DNA from: a virus | Virus record (IMG/VR): IMGVR_UViG_3300000553_000071 | Coordinates: 1 to 45,787 of that record | Direction: 5' to 3' (one strand) | Length of the DNA stretch: 45,787 bases | Shown: piece after piece, positions 6,807 to 13,533 of the stretch | Layout of the letters: every line of letters starts with the position of its first letter | Numbering within the stretch: position 1 is the first letter of the stretch | Notes under the pieces: generated by a model | What the model was told of the DNA's origin: nothing | The model's input: the letters and a program-made list of their open reading frames with translations, nothing else | The model's database searches: none | Position numbers and translations under genes: made by a program

Positions 6807-7459
6807 GACACATTATGATTGGAACGCCTGTTTATGACGGCAAGGTCGAATTAGACTTTATGCAATCAGTATTTCAGACAATGGAATTATGTATGATGAA
6901 TGACATTCAACTTACCTTAAAATCTGTTGTAGGGTGTAGTCTCATTCAAAAGGCACGAGACGAACTATTTAGAATGGCATATGAAAATGAAGTAGATGAC
7001 TTAGTATTTATTGATTCAGACCAAGCATGGACACAAAGAGACTTCGGAAACCTTATTAGCCCTATGGTAGACCTAATAGGTGGTGCAGTAGTCAGTAAGA
7101 ATGATAAGATACATTACAACGTCAAGACATTTGAGCCTAAATTCGAGTTTGAACATACTTTAATCAATGCTAGAGGGATTGGAACAGGCTTTTTAAGAAT
7201 GTCTCGTAATTGTATTGTCAAAATGTGGGAAAACTCAGAAAAATACATGGATGGCAAGAAAGAGCTACGTCATGTCTTTGAGACCAAGATTATTAACGGT
7301 GAATTAGTGGGTGAAGATGTCGCATTTTGTCATAAGTGGAGAGAACTAGGTGGTAAGGTATATGTTCACCCTGAAATATCAGTATCACACATTGGTAAAA
7401 AAAGGTGGGACGGTAATTTTGAAGAATATGTAAGAATCGCAAACAAGGGGGAAGTATGA
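6803..7459 (+). CDS. Glycosyltransferase family protein (GT-A), 218 aa
   Basis: Begins MIGTPVYDGKVE-like, and carries GCSLIQKARDEL, then LVFIDSDQAW with the DxD-type motif DSD, a strand GIGTGFLRMSR and GEDVAFCHKW near the C-terminus. These elements match a group of phage glycosyltransferases in which DxD binds Mn2+ and nucleotide sugar and the EDxxF element supplies the catalytic base. It overlaps the preceding glycosyltransferase by four bases (ATGA), indicating joint expression. The substrate is unknown. Confidence 0.82.
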   Translation: MRHIMIGTPVYDGKVELDFMQSVFQTMELCMMNDIQLTLKSVVGCSLIQKARDELFRMAYENEVDDLVFIDSDQAWTQRDFGNLISPMVDLIGGAVVSKNDKIHYNVKTFEPKFEFEHTLINARGIGTGFLRMSRNCIVKMWENSEKYMDGKKELRHVFETKIINGELVGEDVAFCHKWRELGGKVYVHPEISVSHIGKKRWDGNFEEYVRIANKGEV

Positions 7460-7530
7460 TAGGGATAGGATTGTATTTATTAGGGGTAGCAGTAGGAATT
7501 TTAGTGGCAATCATGTGGGAGAAATGGTAA
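7456..7530 (+). CDS. Single-pass membrane micropeptide, 24 aa
   Basis: ATG 7456 overlaps the upstream stop (ATGA), with GGGGGAAG as a ribosome site. The peptide is essentially one hydrophobic helix (IGIGLYLLGVAVGILVAIM) ending in the charged EKW. Its stop overlaps the next start (TAATG). The flanking couplings and purely hydrophobic content support a real small membrane protein. Function unknown. Confidence 0.62.
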   Translation: MIGIGLYLLGVAVGILVAIMWEKW

Positions 7531-7847
7531 TGATTACGACTGAAGAAATCGAGAGGGCATTACACTTTTTAATTGATTCAGCAAAAGAAGCTGCTCAAAA
7601 TCGTGCCAATAGAATCTATTTAGAAGAATACAGAAAGTCATTAAAGGCTCAAATTATGAGCCAGCACCAAGATTTAGCCGTAAATGCTCAGGAACGTGAA
7701 GCCTACAAAAATGTAGAATATATTACACATTTAGAGGATATGAAACAGGCTATTTATGAAGATGAAAAGATAAGATTCTTAATTGAAGCCGCCAAAGTTA
7801 AGATTTCAGTATGGCAGACAATGGCAAAAATGGAGATAAACGTATGA
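7530..7847 (+). CDS. Conserved-type phage helical protein, 105 aa
   Basis: The start at ATG 7530 is preferred over GTG 7515 because it lies directly on the upstream stop with GGGAG nine bases before. The protein is highly helical: EEIERALHFLIDSAKEAA, RIYLEEYRKSLKAQIM, AQEREAYKNVEYITHLEDM and a C-terminal AAKVKISVWQTM. This pattern matches a family of small proteins found beside recombination and HNH genes in proteobacterial phages; its biochemical role is unknown to me. Confidence 0.75.
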   Translation: MITTEEIERALHFLIDSAKEAAQNRANRIYLEEYRKSLKAQIMSQHQDLAVNAQEREAYKNVEYITHLEDMKQAIYEDEKIRFLIEAAKVKISVWQTMAKMEINV

Positions 7848-8185
7848 CTTCATATCTCAAAGTTAAGCCTTACAGAAACCCTAAACTATTAGCATTGGCA
7901 AAAGATGCCCCTTGCAGTTTATGTAATTCCATTGGAACAACTGTATCAGCCCATAGTAATTATAGCGAACATGGTAAGGGAATGGGAAGAAAAGCAGATG
8001 ATTCCTACATAGCCTTTTTATGTTATAAGTGCCACATGGACATAGATCAGTCAAAAAACACTTATTTAGATAAGAAAGAAAAATGGTATTTAGCCATGTC
8101 TAAGACTTACCATTGGCTATTAGTTAACCAGCATTTAACAGTAAACCCTTTAGCTGGGTGCAATAGAGAGTATTCAGAAATATGA
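7844..8185 (+). CDS. Zinc-binding HNH-like protein, 113 aa
   Basis: ATG 7844 overlaps the previous stop. Two Cys pairs (APCSLCN and FLCYKCHMDID) flank AHSNYSEHGKGMGRKADD, which is the layout of a zinc-stabilised His-Me finger fold of the DUF1364/HNH-like type. It may be an endonuclease, but the exact catalytic histidine and asparagine set cannot be confirmed by eye. It lies directly before the RuvC-like resolvase, consistent with DNA processing. Confidence 0.75.
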   Translation: MTSYLKVKPYRNPKLLALAKDAPCSLCNSIGTTVSAHSNYSEHGKGMGRKADDSYIAFLCYKCHMDIDQSKNTYLDKKEKWYLAMSKTYHWLLVNQHLTVNPLAGCNREYSEI

Positions 8186-8634
8186 ACATTTTAGGTATTG
8201 ATCCAGGCTTAGACGGCGGAATAGCCATTATCAATGGTAATGCGATTGAATTACTAGAGACAATTCCAAGTGAGCCTAAAAATGGGTTTATTAAGCGTCA
8301 AGTTAATACCATAGAATTAGCACGTATTTTAAGACCATTTAAAGACTCTATTTGCTTCATGGAACAGGTATCAGCTAGACCTATGCAAGGAGTGAGTTCA
8401 GTATTCTCATTTGGAGACACCTACGGCTCGATTAGAGGGGTCTTAGGGGCGTTAGAAATCACTACATACTACGTTACCCCTCAAGTTTGGAAAAAATCGC
8501 TTAAAATAAGTTCTAAAGAGGATTCACTAAAGGCTTGTCAAGAGATATTTAAACTAGAAAAAATGAAGAAAAAGGATCATAACTTAGCAGAGGCTTTATT
8601 GATTGCCCATTGGGGGAAGAATCATGACCACTAA
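8182..8634 (+). CDS. RuvC-like Holliday junction resolvase, 150 aa
   Basis: The RNase H-fold signature is clear: LGIDPGLDGG (catalytic D7), CFMEQV (catalytic Glu near 63), and a C-terminal KKKDHNLAEALLIA with the final acidic residues. Such resolvases cut four-way junctions and clean branched concatemers before packaging. The gene overlaps its neighbours on both sides and carries the first of six ACTAAAGGCT repeats. Confidence 0.9.
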   Translation: MNILGIDPGLDGGIAIINGNAIELLETIPSEPKNGFIKRQVNTIELARILRPFKDSICFMEQVSARPMQGVSSVFSFGDTYGSIRGVLGALEITTYYVTPQVWKKSLKISSKEDSLKACQEIFKLEKMKKKDHNLAEALLIAHWGKNHDH

Positions 8635-9184
8635 AGGCTCAAAGATGACTTATCAAGAGTGGCAAGCTAAATTTATGCCCAAAGATGTATCTTCTACTTA
8701 TCCACAAGAGAAGAGGCTACAAGTCATCTCGGATTATCTATTGTCTGGGAATCTAGCCGAAGTAAGCCGAAAGCACGATATACCATACGTTACATTAGTG
8801 ACATGGAAAGACGCTGATTGGTGGGTAAGTGCCGCAGAAGATATGCTACAAAACTATAAAGAGGAACTAAAGGCTAAACAAAGAAAGATATTAGATAGGA
8901 CATATTCCGAACTAGAAGACCGATTAGACAATGGAGACGAGATATTCGACAAAGAACATGGCCACGTTAGAATCAAGGTAAGGGCAAACCACTTGGCTGC
9001 CATTGCAGATACTACACTAAAGGCTAATCAATTACTTTCTAACCTACCGACACAAATAAGTAATGTAAACATTGATTCTTTAGCAGATAAACTAAGAGAT
9101 ATTACACTAAAGGCTAAAGATATAACCCCCAAGCCTGAAAGCCTGGAGGTATCATTTAAAGAAGTAAAAGACTAACTAAAGGCT
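8526..9184 (+). repeat. Six direct copies of ACTAAAGGCT (iteron-like array)
   Basis: Exact copies lie at 8526-8535, 8630-8639, 8866-8875, 9016-9025, 9106-9115 and 9175-9184. Four are read as Leu-Lys-Ala, but the copy at 8630 is read in another frame (Thr-Lys-Gly) and the last lies after the terS stop, so protein sequence alone does not explain them. A one-mismatch copy occurs near 7637. They may be terminase recognition (pac/cos) or replication iterons. Confidence 0.72.
8624..9175 (+). CDS. Terminase small subunit-like DNA-binding protein, 183 aa
   Basis: ATG 8624 is preferred to the upstream ATG 8603 because it sits after GGGGAAG. Residues about 34-60 (ISDYLLSGNLAEVSRKHDIP, then YVTLVTWKDADWW) form a helix-turn-helix like that of small terminase subunits or Terminase_5/HTH proteins; the rest is helical and charged. 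In phages TerS recognises packaging sites, often inside its own gene; five copies of a 10-bp repeat lie within or at the end of this gene. The large subunit lies 2.9 kb downstream, after an inserted leftward island. Confidence 0.68.
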   Translation: MTTKGSKMTYQEWQAKFMPKDVSSTYPQEKRLQVISDYLLSGNLAEVSRKHDIPYVTLVTWKDADWWVSAAEDMLQNYKEELKAKQRKILDRTYSELEDRLDNGDEIFDKEHGHVRIKVRANHLAAIADTTLKANQLLSNLPTQISNVNIDSLADKLRDITLKAKDITPKPESLEVSFKEVKD

Positions 9185-9193
9185 TTATTTAAT

Positions 9194-9367
9194 CTAATCT
9201 AATCCGTAGGTTCTAATTTCCCCCTCATAAATGTTTTCATGGTTTAAAACAATATCAATATAAGGTGATCGCATATAATCAATATTTTTCTTAATCTCAT
9301 TTAAATGACTAATTAAGGCTTGTTTATTGGCGCAATAATAAATTCCGTCTTTATAGGTTATATCCAT
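9194..9367 (-). CDS. Small hypothetical protein, 57 aa
   Basis: Last gene of the leftward island, convergent with the terS gene. ATG 9367 lies just after the preceding stop (TAATC ATG). It begins MDITYKDGIYYCANKQALI and has a helix SHLNEIKKNIDYM and strand SPYIDIVLNHENIYEG. No family recognised; there is no clear terminator between it and terS. Confidence 0.68.
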   Translation of the reverse strand: MDITYKDGIYYCANKQALISHLNEIKKNIDYMRSPYIDIVLNHENIYEGEIRTYGLD

Positions 9368-9369
9368 GA

Positions 9370-9528
9370 TTAAGCCTCACTTACTGTTATTTCATCATCA
9401 GTCAAAGTAATGTTATATTCCTCTAAAAATATTGCTTTTAACATTTTTATATATTCTTCTTTTGAAGTAGTCTCTAAATTATTACCCCCAAAAGATAAAT
9501 TAACTACACTTGTATATTCTTTTAACAT
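9370..9528 (-). CDS. Small hypothetical protein, 52 aa
   Basis: ATG 9528 lies just after the stop of its upstream neighbour. The sequence shows SVVNLSFGGNNLETTSKEEY, a helix YIKMLKAIFLEEY and a strand ITLTDDEITVSEA, ending in SEA like the upstream gene ends in EEA. No domain recognised. Part of the island of tiny leftward genes. Confidence 0.68.
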   Translation of the reverse strand: MLKEYTSVVNLSFGGNNLETTSKEEYIKMLKAIFLEEYNITLTDDEITVSEA

Positions 9529-9530
9529 GA

Positions 9531-9743
9531 TTAAGCTTCCTCTTTTGTAAGAGTAATATAATGTTGAATCATAGAATCATTGGCAACATTAACATTTTCA
9601 ACTTGCCAATCAGTTTCAGGAAGCTCAGTAAACATACAAAAATCAACATTATTTGATATGTCAATAACTTCATTTTCATTATCCGCCTCAATATTGATAG
9701 CATAATAAGTAATTTGTGAACATAAAATACGATATATAGCCAT
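9531..9743 (-). CDS. Small acidic hypothetical protein, 70 aa
   Basis: ATG 9743 is preceded by AAGGGGG embedded in the last codons of the upstream membrane peptide. The protein begins MAIYRILCSQITYYAINIEAD with alternating beta-type residues, then NENEVIDISNN, and ends ITLTKEEA. Acidic and compact, which is typical of phage anti-host proteins, but no function can be assigned. Confidence 0.72.
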   Translation of the reverse strand: MAIYRILCSQITYYAINIEADNENEVIDISNNVDFCMFTELPETDWQVENVNVANDSMIQHYITLTKEEA

Positions 9744-9745
9744 GA

Positions 9746-9847
9746 TTAAAACCCCCTTAAATAAGTTAAAACATTAAAAATAGTGTCAATAATGCTAGTA
9801 ATACATATTACCAATACAAATAAAACCTCGTAAAAATTAAACTTCAT
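9746..9847 (-). CDS. Membrane micropeptide, 33 aa
   Basis: ATG 9847 follows AAGGGGG. Residues 7-29 are strongly hydrophobic (YEVLFVLVICITSIID, TIFNVL), predicting one transmembrane helix. It ends LRGF, because the codons AGG GGG TTT also form the ribosome site of the next gene. The same arrangement recurs in the peptide at 10081. Function unknown. Confidence 0.6.
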   Translation of the reverse strand: MKFNFYEVLFVLVICITSIIDTIFNVLTYLRGF

Positions 9848-9857
9848 ATAAACCCCC

Positions 9858-10079
9858 TTAATTTAAAAAGTATTCTTTAAGCCATTCTCTAGCTTGTTTT
9901 AATGACTTAGTATTGAATTTTGCTATTTCATTGTGTTCTGGATCAGTAATAACGTAGTGCCATTCTCTATGATCGAATGTAAAAGTATATGAGACATTAT
10001 TTATCTTTAATGTTCCATTTTTGGCATTTGCAGCCATTTTGCCAGCCTGGCTTAATAATTTATTGCTTATTATTTCCAT
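9858..10079 (-). CDS. Small hypothetical protein, 73 aa
   Basis: The start at ATG 10079 is preferred to a longer in-frame start at 10124 because AAGGGG lies just upstream of it, within the end of the previous gene. The sequence has a basic helix (SNKLLSQAGKMAANAK), beta strands (GTLKINNVSYTFTFD, EWHYVITD) and a final helix SLKQAREWLKEYF. No family recognised. Confidence 0.72.
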   Translation of the reverse strand: MEIISNKLLSQAGKMAANAKNGTLKINNVSYTFTFDHREWHYVITDPEHNEIAKFNTKSLKQAREWLKEYFLN

Positions 10080-10080
10080 A

Positions 10081-10173
10081 TTAAAACCCCTTAGAATAAA
10101 TATAAGTAATTGCAAACAATGCACCTAAAAAAGCACTAAAAAGAATACATAAGATATCGTCTAAGTATTTCAT
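10081..10173 (-). CDS. Membrane micropeptide, 30 aa
   Basis: ATG 10173 overlaps the upstream stop as ATGA. The peptide is MKYLDD followed by one hydrophobic helix (ILCILFSAFLGALFAITYIY) and the end SKGF, whose AAG GGG TTT codons double as the next gene's ribosome site. It is the second peptide of this design in the island, which supports it being a real gene class rather than chance. Confidence 0.6.
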   Translation of the reverse strand: MKYLDDILCILFSAFLGALFAITYIYSKGF

Positions 10174-10436
10174 GCTGTTACCTCTTCGGTAGAATAAACA
10201 TTAGAATTTCCAATAAATGCGAATATATAGCCTGAATCATTCCCTCCTGATGCATATTCTCCGTCCCATTCCATCTTTTTAGCCAATTCTATTGCAACCT
10301 TAGCATGAGCTTTCTCTACATCTAAGGAATAATCATAAGACCTGATAATAGAGTCATTAGAAAATGAGCAAGTAGCCTTGATTCTTGATCCTTTTGTGTC
10401 GGTTGCTGGTAAAAATTTAGTAGATATATATTGCAT
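10170..10436 (-). CDS. Hypothetical protein, 88 aa
   Basis: ATG 10436 follows AAGGGGAG. The sequence starts MQYISTKFLPATDTKGSRIK, then CSFSNDSIIRSYDYSL, a helix EKAHAKVAIELAKKMEW and GYIFAFIGNSNVY. This order looks like a family of small phage proteins in which a TxxxGSRI core precedes a helix with AH and W residues; their function is unknown to me. Member of the leftward island. Confidence 0.75.
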   Translation of the reverse strand: MQYISTKFLPATDTKGSRIKATCSFSNDSIIRSYDYSLDVEKAHAKVAIELAKKMEWDGEYASGGNDSGYIFAFIGNSNVYSTEEVTA

Positions 10437-10448
10437 GATTAACTCCCC

Positions 10449-10577
10449 TTATCTTGATAAAATATGAACTGTTTGTATAGCGTCTGATTCTTTGCTATAA
10501 ACTTGTGTTAATGATTGCATTGTATTTAAATCAATAATTACAAAATAATTATTTGTGTTGATAATTTGATATTTCAT
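10449..10577 (-). CDS. First gene of leftward small-gene island, 42 aa
   Basis: ATG 10577 follows TTAAGGGGG at good spacing. The peptide starts MKYQIINTNNYFVIIDLN and continues TMQSLTQVYSKESDAIQTV, with a strand-strand-helix look. It is the gene nearest the 620-bp gene-free region, so the promoter for the island should lie just upstream, although I saw no convincing consensus pair there. Confidence 0.65.
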   Translation of the reverse strand: MKYQIINTNNYFVIIDLNTMQSLTQVYSKESDAIQTVHILSR

Positions 10578-10684
10578 AAAACCCCCTTAAAAAATGTTTG
10601 TTAAATATACACTCCCTCAAGTGCATATAAGTAGTTTACGGATAAAAACAATAAAAATATATAGGGACAAACCCTTATGGGTTT

Positions 10685-11084
10685 ATATACAGTATTTCAT
10701 TACCAATTCTTGCAATAGTTTTAACCTATAAGTTAAACAATAATAATAGAAATAAACTATTAGGTATCATATATATAGATAGAGGATATGGACGCTCGGA
10801 AAAAGCCCGAAAGAATACTTTTAGATTAAAACTTATTAAAACATATATATAAAAATATCCAATAGAGAGATAAGAACATATAAGGGGATATACAAGCATT
10901 ACCCTATGATTGCCCATGAATAGCACTACTACACCTACACCCTCACTACTCATTAGACAGTCTTCTAGATACCTTAAAGGGCCCATAATACATACACATT
11001 TCGGACAAATATCCCTCTATCCTATTGATATATAAGGGATAAGGGGGATACCTACCTACATAAGACCAGGTAAATACTGTATAT
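10685..11084. repeat. 13-nt perfect inverted repeats bounding a 374-nt interval
   Basis: ATATACAGTATTT at 10685-10697 is the exact reverse complement of AAATACTGTATAT at 11072-11084. Such a long perfect match within a short gene-free region is unlikely by chance, although both arms are A+T-rich. It could be the closing stem of an RNA or paired protein-binding sites. A related TATATACAG occurs at 11187-11196, near the late promoter candidate. Confidence 0.55.
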
Positions 11085-11161
11085 CCATACAGGGTAGGGG
11101 GAGGGGGAAAAGTTAGGAAATAATTATTTTTATAACCCCGCTTGAGTAAATTTTTATAATT

Positions 11162-11192
11162 TTGAAATCTAAAAGTGTCTTACCCTTATATA
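11162..11192 (+). promoter_or_regulatory. Possible rightward promoter for the packaging/virion block
   Basis: TTGAAA (11162-11167) is followed 18-19 bases later by TTATAT/TATATA (11186-11192). It lies 35 bases before the ATG at 11227. The spacing is slightly long and the region is A+T-rich, so the match is only suggestive. Confidence 0.35.
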
Positions 11193-11226
11193 TACAGATA
11201 TGACAACTTTATGTTATTCTCTCTAT

Positions 11227-11883
11227 ATGGACTTACTTCAATTAATGGGTTTATCACAGGGTATTCCTTCGTCGCCAATGCAGGGGTCATATAGTCCTAT
11301 GGGTGATTATCAAGGTGATTATCAAAGCCCTATGGCACAACAAGCAATGTCTAAAAGTAGATATGAACAAGCAATGGAAATGTATCCTAGACTTAAATCA
11401 ACACCAGTTCAATATAAAGAATCTATTTCAGATGACTCTAAATTGCCTTATTTGGAATATTGGCCTAAAGGTGAGACTGGCGCGCCAAATAGACCAAGAC
11501 CAAAAGATATACCATTAGATGTAAGTGGGGTTGAGACCTATAAGTCGGCAACTAGACCACAAGATGTAGCTGCGGACATATTTTCACATGAAATGGTAGA
11601 TACTGACCCTAAATTAAAAAAAATACGGTCACAGTTTGAACAGTCTATGACTACTGAACAAAAAGGGATAATGAAAGAACAGTATTACCATTTTATTAAA
11701 AATGAATTAGAGCCTGATGAAAAAGTACCAACTTTTAAAGAATGGTATCAAAGGTCAGGATTGCCAGCATATTTAAGGGGATATATGTTTGAGCAATGGC
11801 CTAAAGAAGAGCATAGCAAATATTACACTCCTGAACAAATGAAATTGCTGGATAAAGCAGTAGACTATTTAAAAACAGAATAA
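11227..11883 (+). CDS. Virion- or packaging-associated hypothetical protein, 218 aa
   Basis: Starts at ATG 11227 (a possible longer start is ATG 11200, adding MTTLCYSLY). The N-terminus is Gln/Ser/Pro/Met-rich and probably disordered. The rest contains DVSGVETYKSATRPQDVAA, FSHEMVDTDPKL, FKEWYQRSGLPAYLRGYMF and YYTPEQMKLLDKAVDYL. This combination is familiar from a family found just upstream of large terminase genes in T7/P22-like environmental podoviruses; its function is unresolved. First gene of the long rightward late unit. Confidence 0.75.
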   Translation: MDLLQLMGLSQGIPSSPMQGSYSPMGDYQGDYQSPMAQQAMSKSRYEQAMEMYPRLKSTPVQYKESISDDSKLPYLEYWPKGETGAPNRPRPKDIPLDVSGVETYKSATRPQDVAADIFSHEMVDTDPKLKKIRSQFEQSMTTEQKGIMKEQYYHFIKNELEPDEKVPTFKEWYQRSGLPAYLRGYMFEQWPKEEHSKYYTPEQMKLLDKAVDYLKTE

Positions 11884-11884
11884 T

Positions 11885-12049
11885 ATGGAATTTACTAACA
11901 AGATACCTCAAGAGGACTTTCTTCGCCCCATTGACGAGAAGTATTTAGAAGAGATACAGGCACGTGTTGACATGGGGTGGAGGGTGCGCACCGATATGCA
12001 GGCACTCATTAACTTTGCTCATCAACACCTAAGTACAGATGAAACTTGA
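11885..12049 (+). CDS. Small acidic protein upstream of TerL, 54 aa
   Basis: ATG 11885 lies one base after the previous stop region and the frame overlaps the terminase gene by 11 bases. The sequence MEFTNKIPQEDFLRPIDEKY, then LEEIQARVDMGWRVRTDMQAL, is helical. It may be a terminase accessory protein by position, but there is no recognisable domain. Confidence 0.65.
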   Translation: MEFTNKIPQEDFLRPIDEKYLEEIQARVDMGWRVRTDMQALINFAHQHLSTDET

Positions 12050-13466
12050 TTCTCCTCTTATAGAGGGTTTTGTCAGAGTATTCTTAGCCCCTCGTATGGA
12101 TGCTGTAAAGGCTATTCCTGACTTTCATAGGGTACTTTGGGATAAGTTCTGTTCTGAGCATCCTAGAGTTGTCGTTGCGGCACCACGTGGTACGGCAAAA
12201 ACAACGGCAGTCACCTTTTCCTGTACTTTAGCATCAGCACTCTTTAGAGACCGAGACTTCATCCTATTAGTGTCTAAGACAGAAGGACAGGTAGTAAGGT
12301 TTCTTAGTAATATCAAGGCGGAACTTTTGACCAATAATGAAATAAAGTCCCAATTTAAGGTTAAGCCTAAATTAATTAAGGATACTGAGGCTGAGATTAT
12401 TGTAGAGTTAGAAGATGGACATCAATTCTGTATTATGTGTAAGGGATCGGAACAAGAGGTTCGTGGTCTGCAATGGAACGGTAAGCGTCCTAATTTAATT
12501 GTAATTGATGATGCTGAAGGTGCTGAACAGGTAATGAACCCTCAACGTAGGGAAAAGTTCCGTAATTGGCTATTTAATGACCTATTACCCTGTGGCTCAG
12601 AATATTGTAAGGTGAGGATGGTAGGGACTGTCTTACACATGGATTCTGCCTTAGAAAGACTACTCAAGGATGATTTATGGCTAAGTGAGAGGTTTGCTGC
12701 CCATAATGAGGACTTTACGGAAATCTTATGGCCTGAGAAGCTCCCTAAAGAGAAACTTACAGAAATACGTCAGTCTTATATTAATCAAGGAAACCCTGAT
12801 GGCTATTCCCAAGAATATCTTAATAAGCCAATTGATGCGGAGAACGCCTATTTCCATAAAGACGATTTCATTCATTCCGACACTCCAGACATCTTGGAAT
12901 ATTATGCTGCAATTGACTTTGCGATTACTAAAAAGACTAAAAGCGACTATACGGTCATTTCAGTAGCAGGTGTTGATAGGGAAGGACTATTACACGTTGT
13001 AGACATCCGTAGGGGTAGATGGGATGGTTTTGAGATTATTGAGAATATGTTTTGGGTGCAATCCAAATATAAGCCTAACCTATTTATCGCTGAGAAGGGA
13101 CAGATTAAACATACCTTAGATGCTTTCTTAAATGCCGAAATGGTTAAAAGAGGGCAATATATTAACCTTCATGCTGTGACTCCAAAGGTCGATAAAGAAC
13201 AAAGGGCTAAACCATTACAGGCTCGTATGAGGGCTGGTGGAGTTAGGTTTAATAAAGAACATGGCTATTATGCGCCCCTAATAGATGAGATGTTAGTATT
13301 CCCACGTGGGCAACACGATGACCAAGTAGACTCCTTAGCATATATCGGATTAGCTTTAGACAGAGTAGTCCAAGCCCCAAGCCAAGAAGAAATGGAAGAT
13401 GAAGAGTATCAAGAGAAGTTTGGGGATGAAACATGGCAAGGACAAGGGATGTATACAGGGTATTAA
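12039..13466 (+). CDS. terL: Terminase large subunit, 475 aa
   Basis: The ATPase domain has Walker A APRGTAKTT (48-56) and Walker B LIVIDD (153-158) followed by AEGAEQ. The RNase H-like nuclease domain starts at AAIDFAITKK (about 292), with further acidic residues and HDDQVDSLAYIG near residue 435, the usual last metal ligand. Length is normal for the family. It translocates DNA into the procapsid and cuts concatemers. It is followed by the portal gene, as in most tailed phages. Confidence 0.96.
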   Translation: MKLDSPLIEGFVRVFLAPRMDAVKAIPDFHRVLWDKFCSEHPRVVVAAPRGTAKTTAVTFSCTLASALFRDRDFILLVSKTEGQVVRFLSNIKAELLTNNEIKSQFKVKPKLIKDTEAEIIVELEDGHQFCIMCKGSEQEVRGLQWNGKRPNLIVIDDAEGAEQVMNPQRREKFRNWLFNDLLPCGSEYCKVRMVGTVLHMDSALERLLKDDLWLSERFAAHNEDFTEILWPEKLPKEKLTEIRQSYINQGNPDGYSQEYLNKPIDAENAYFHKDDFIHSDTPDILEYYAAIDFAITKKTKSDYTVISVAGVDREGLLHVVDIRRGRWDGFEIIENMFWVQSKYKPNLFIAEKGQIKHTLDAFLNAEMVKRGQYINLHAVTPKVDKEQRAKPLQARMRAGGVRFNKEHGYYAPLIDEMLVFPRGQHDDQVDSLAYIGLALDRVVQAPSQEEMEDEEYQEKFGDETWQGQGMYTGY

Positions 13467-13483
13467 ATAATTAGTAATAGTTA

Positions 13484-13512
13484 TTGACTATCACGACACA
13501 ATCTGTTATTTT
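13484..13512 (+). promoter_or_regulatory. Possible rightward promoter upstream of portal
   Basis: TTGACT (13484-13489), a 17-base spacer and TATTTT (13507-13512) lie in the 67-bp gap between the terminase and portal genes, followed by GAGGAAG and ATG 13534. The -35 is strong and the -10 moderate. Confidence 0.45.
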
Positions 13513-13533
13513 TTTAAAAACTGAGGAAGCCGA

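Larger units (their letters stand above)
10578..11199. other. Gene-free control region, about 620 bp
   Basis: No well-supported gene lies here. It holds a perfect hairpin AAACCC-TTAT-GGGTTT (10669-10684), the 13-nt inverted repeats listed separately, a hairpin 11010-11016 with 11035-11041 (7 bp), a hairpin CTGTA/TACAG (11077-11081, 11088-11092), G-runs at 11092-11107 and A+T-rich tracts. It separates two transcription units pointing apart, so it should contain their promoters; it is also a reasonable place for an origin or a second structured RNA. Confidence 0.6.

Noticed and set aside
10726-10986. 86-codon leftward hydrophobic frame in the 10.6-11.2 kb gap
   Set aside because: No ribosome site before its ATG, and the A+T-rich repeats produce hydrophobic codons by chance; kept as a weak possibility only.
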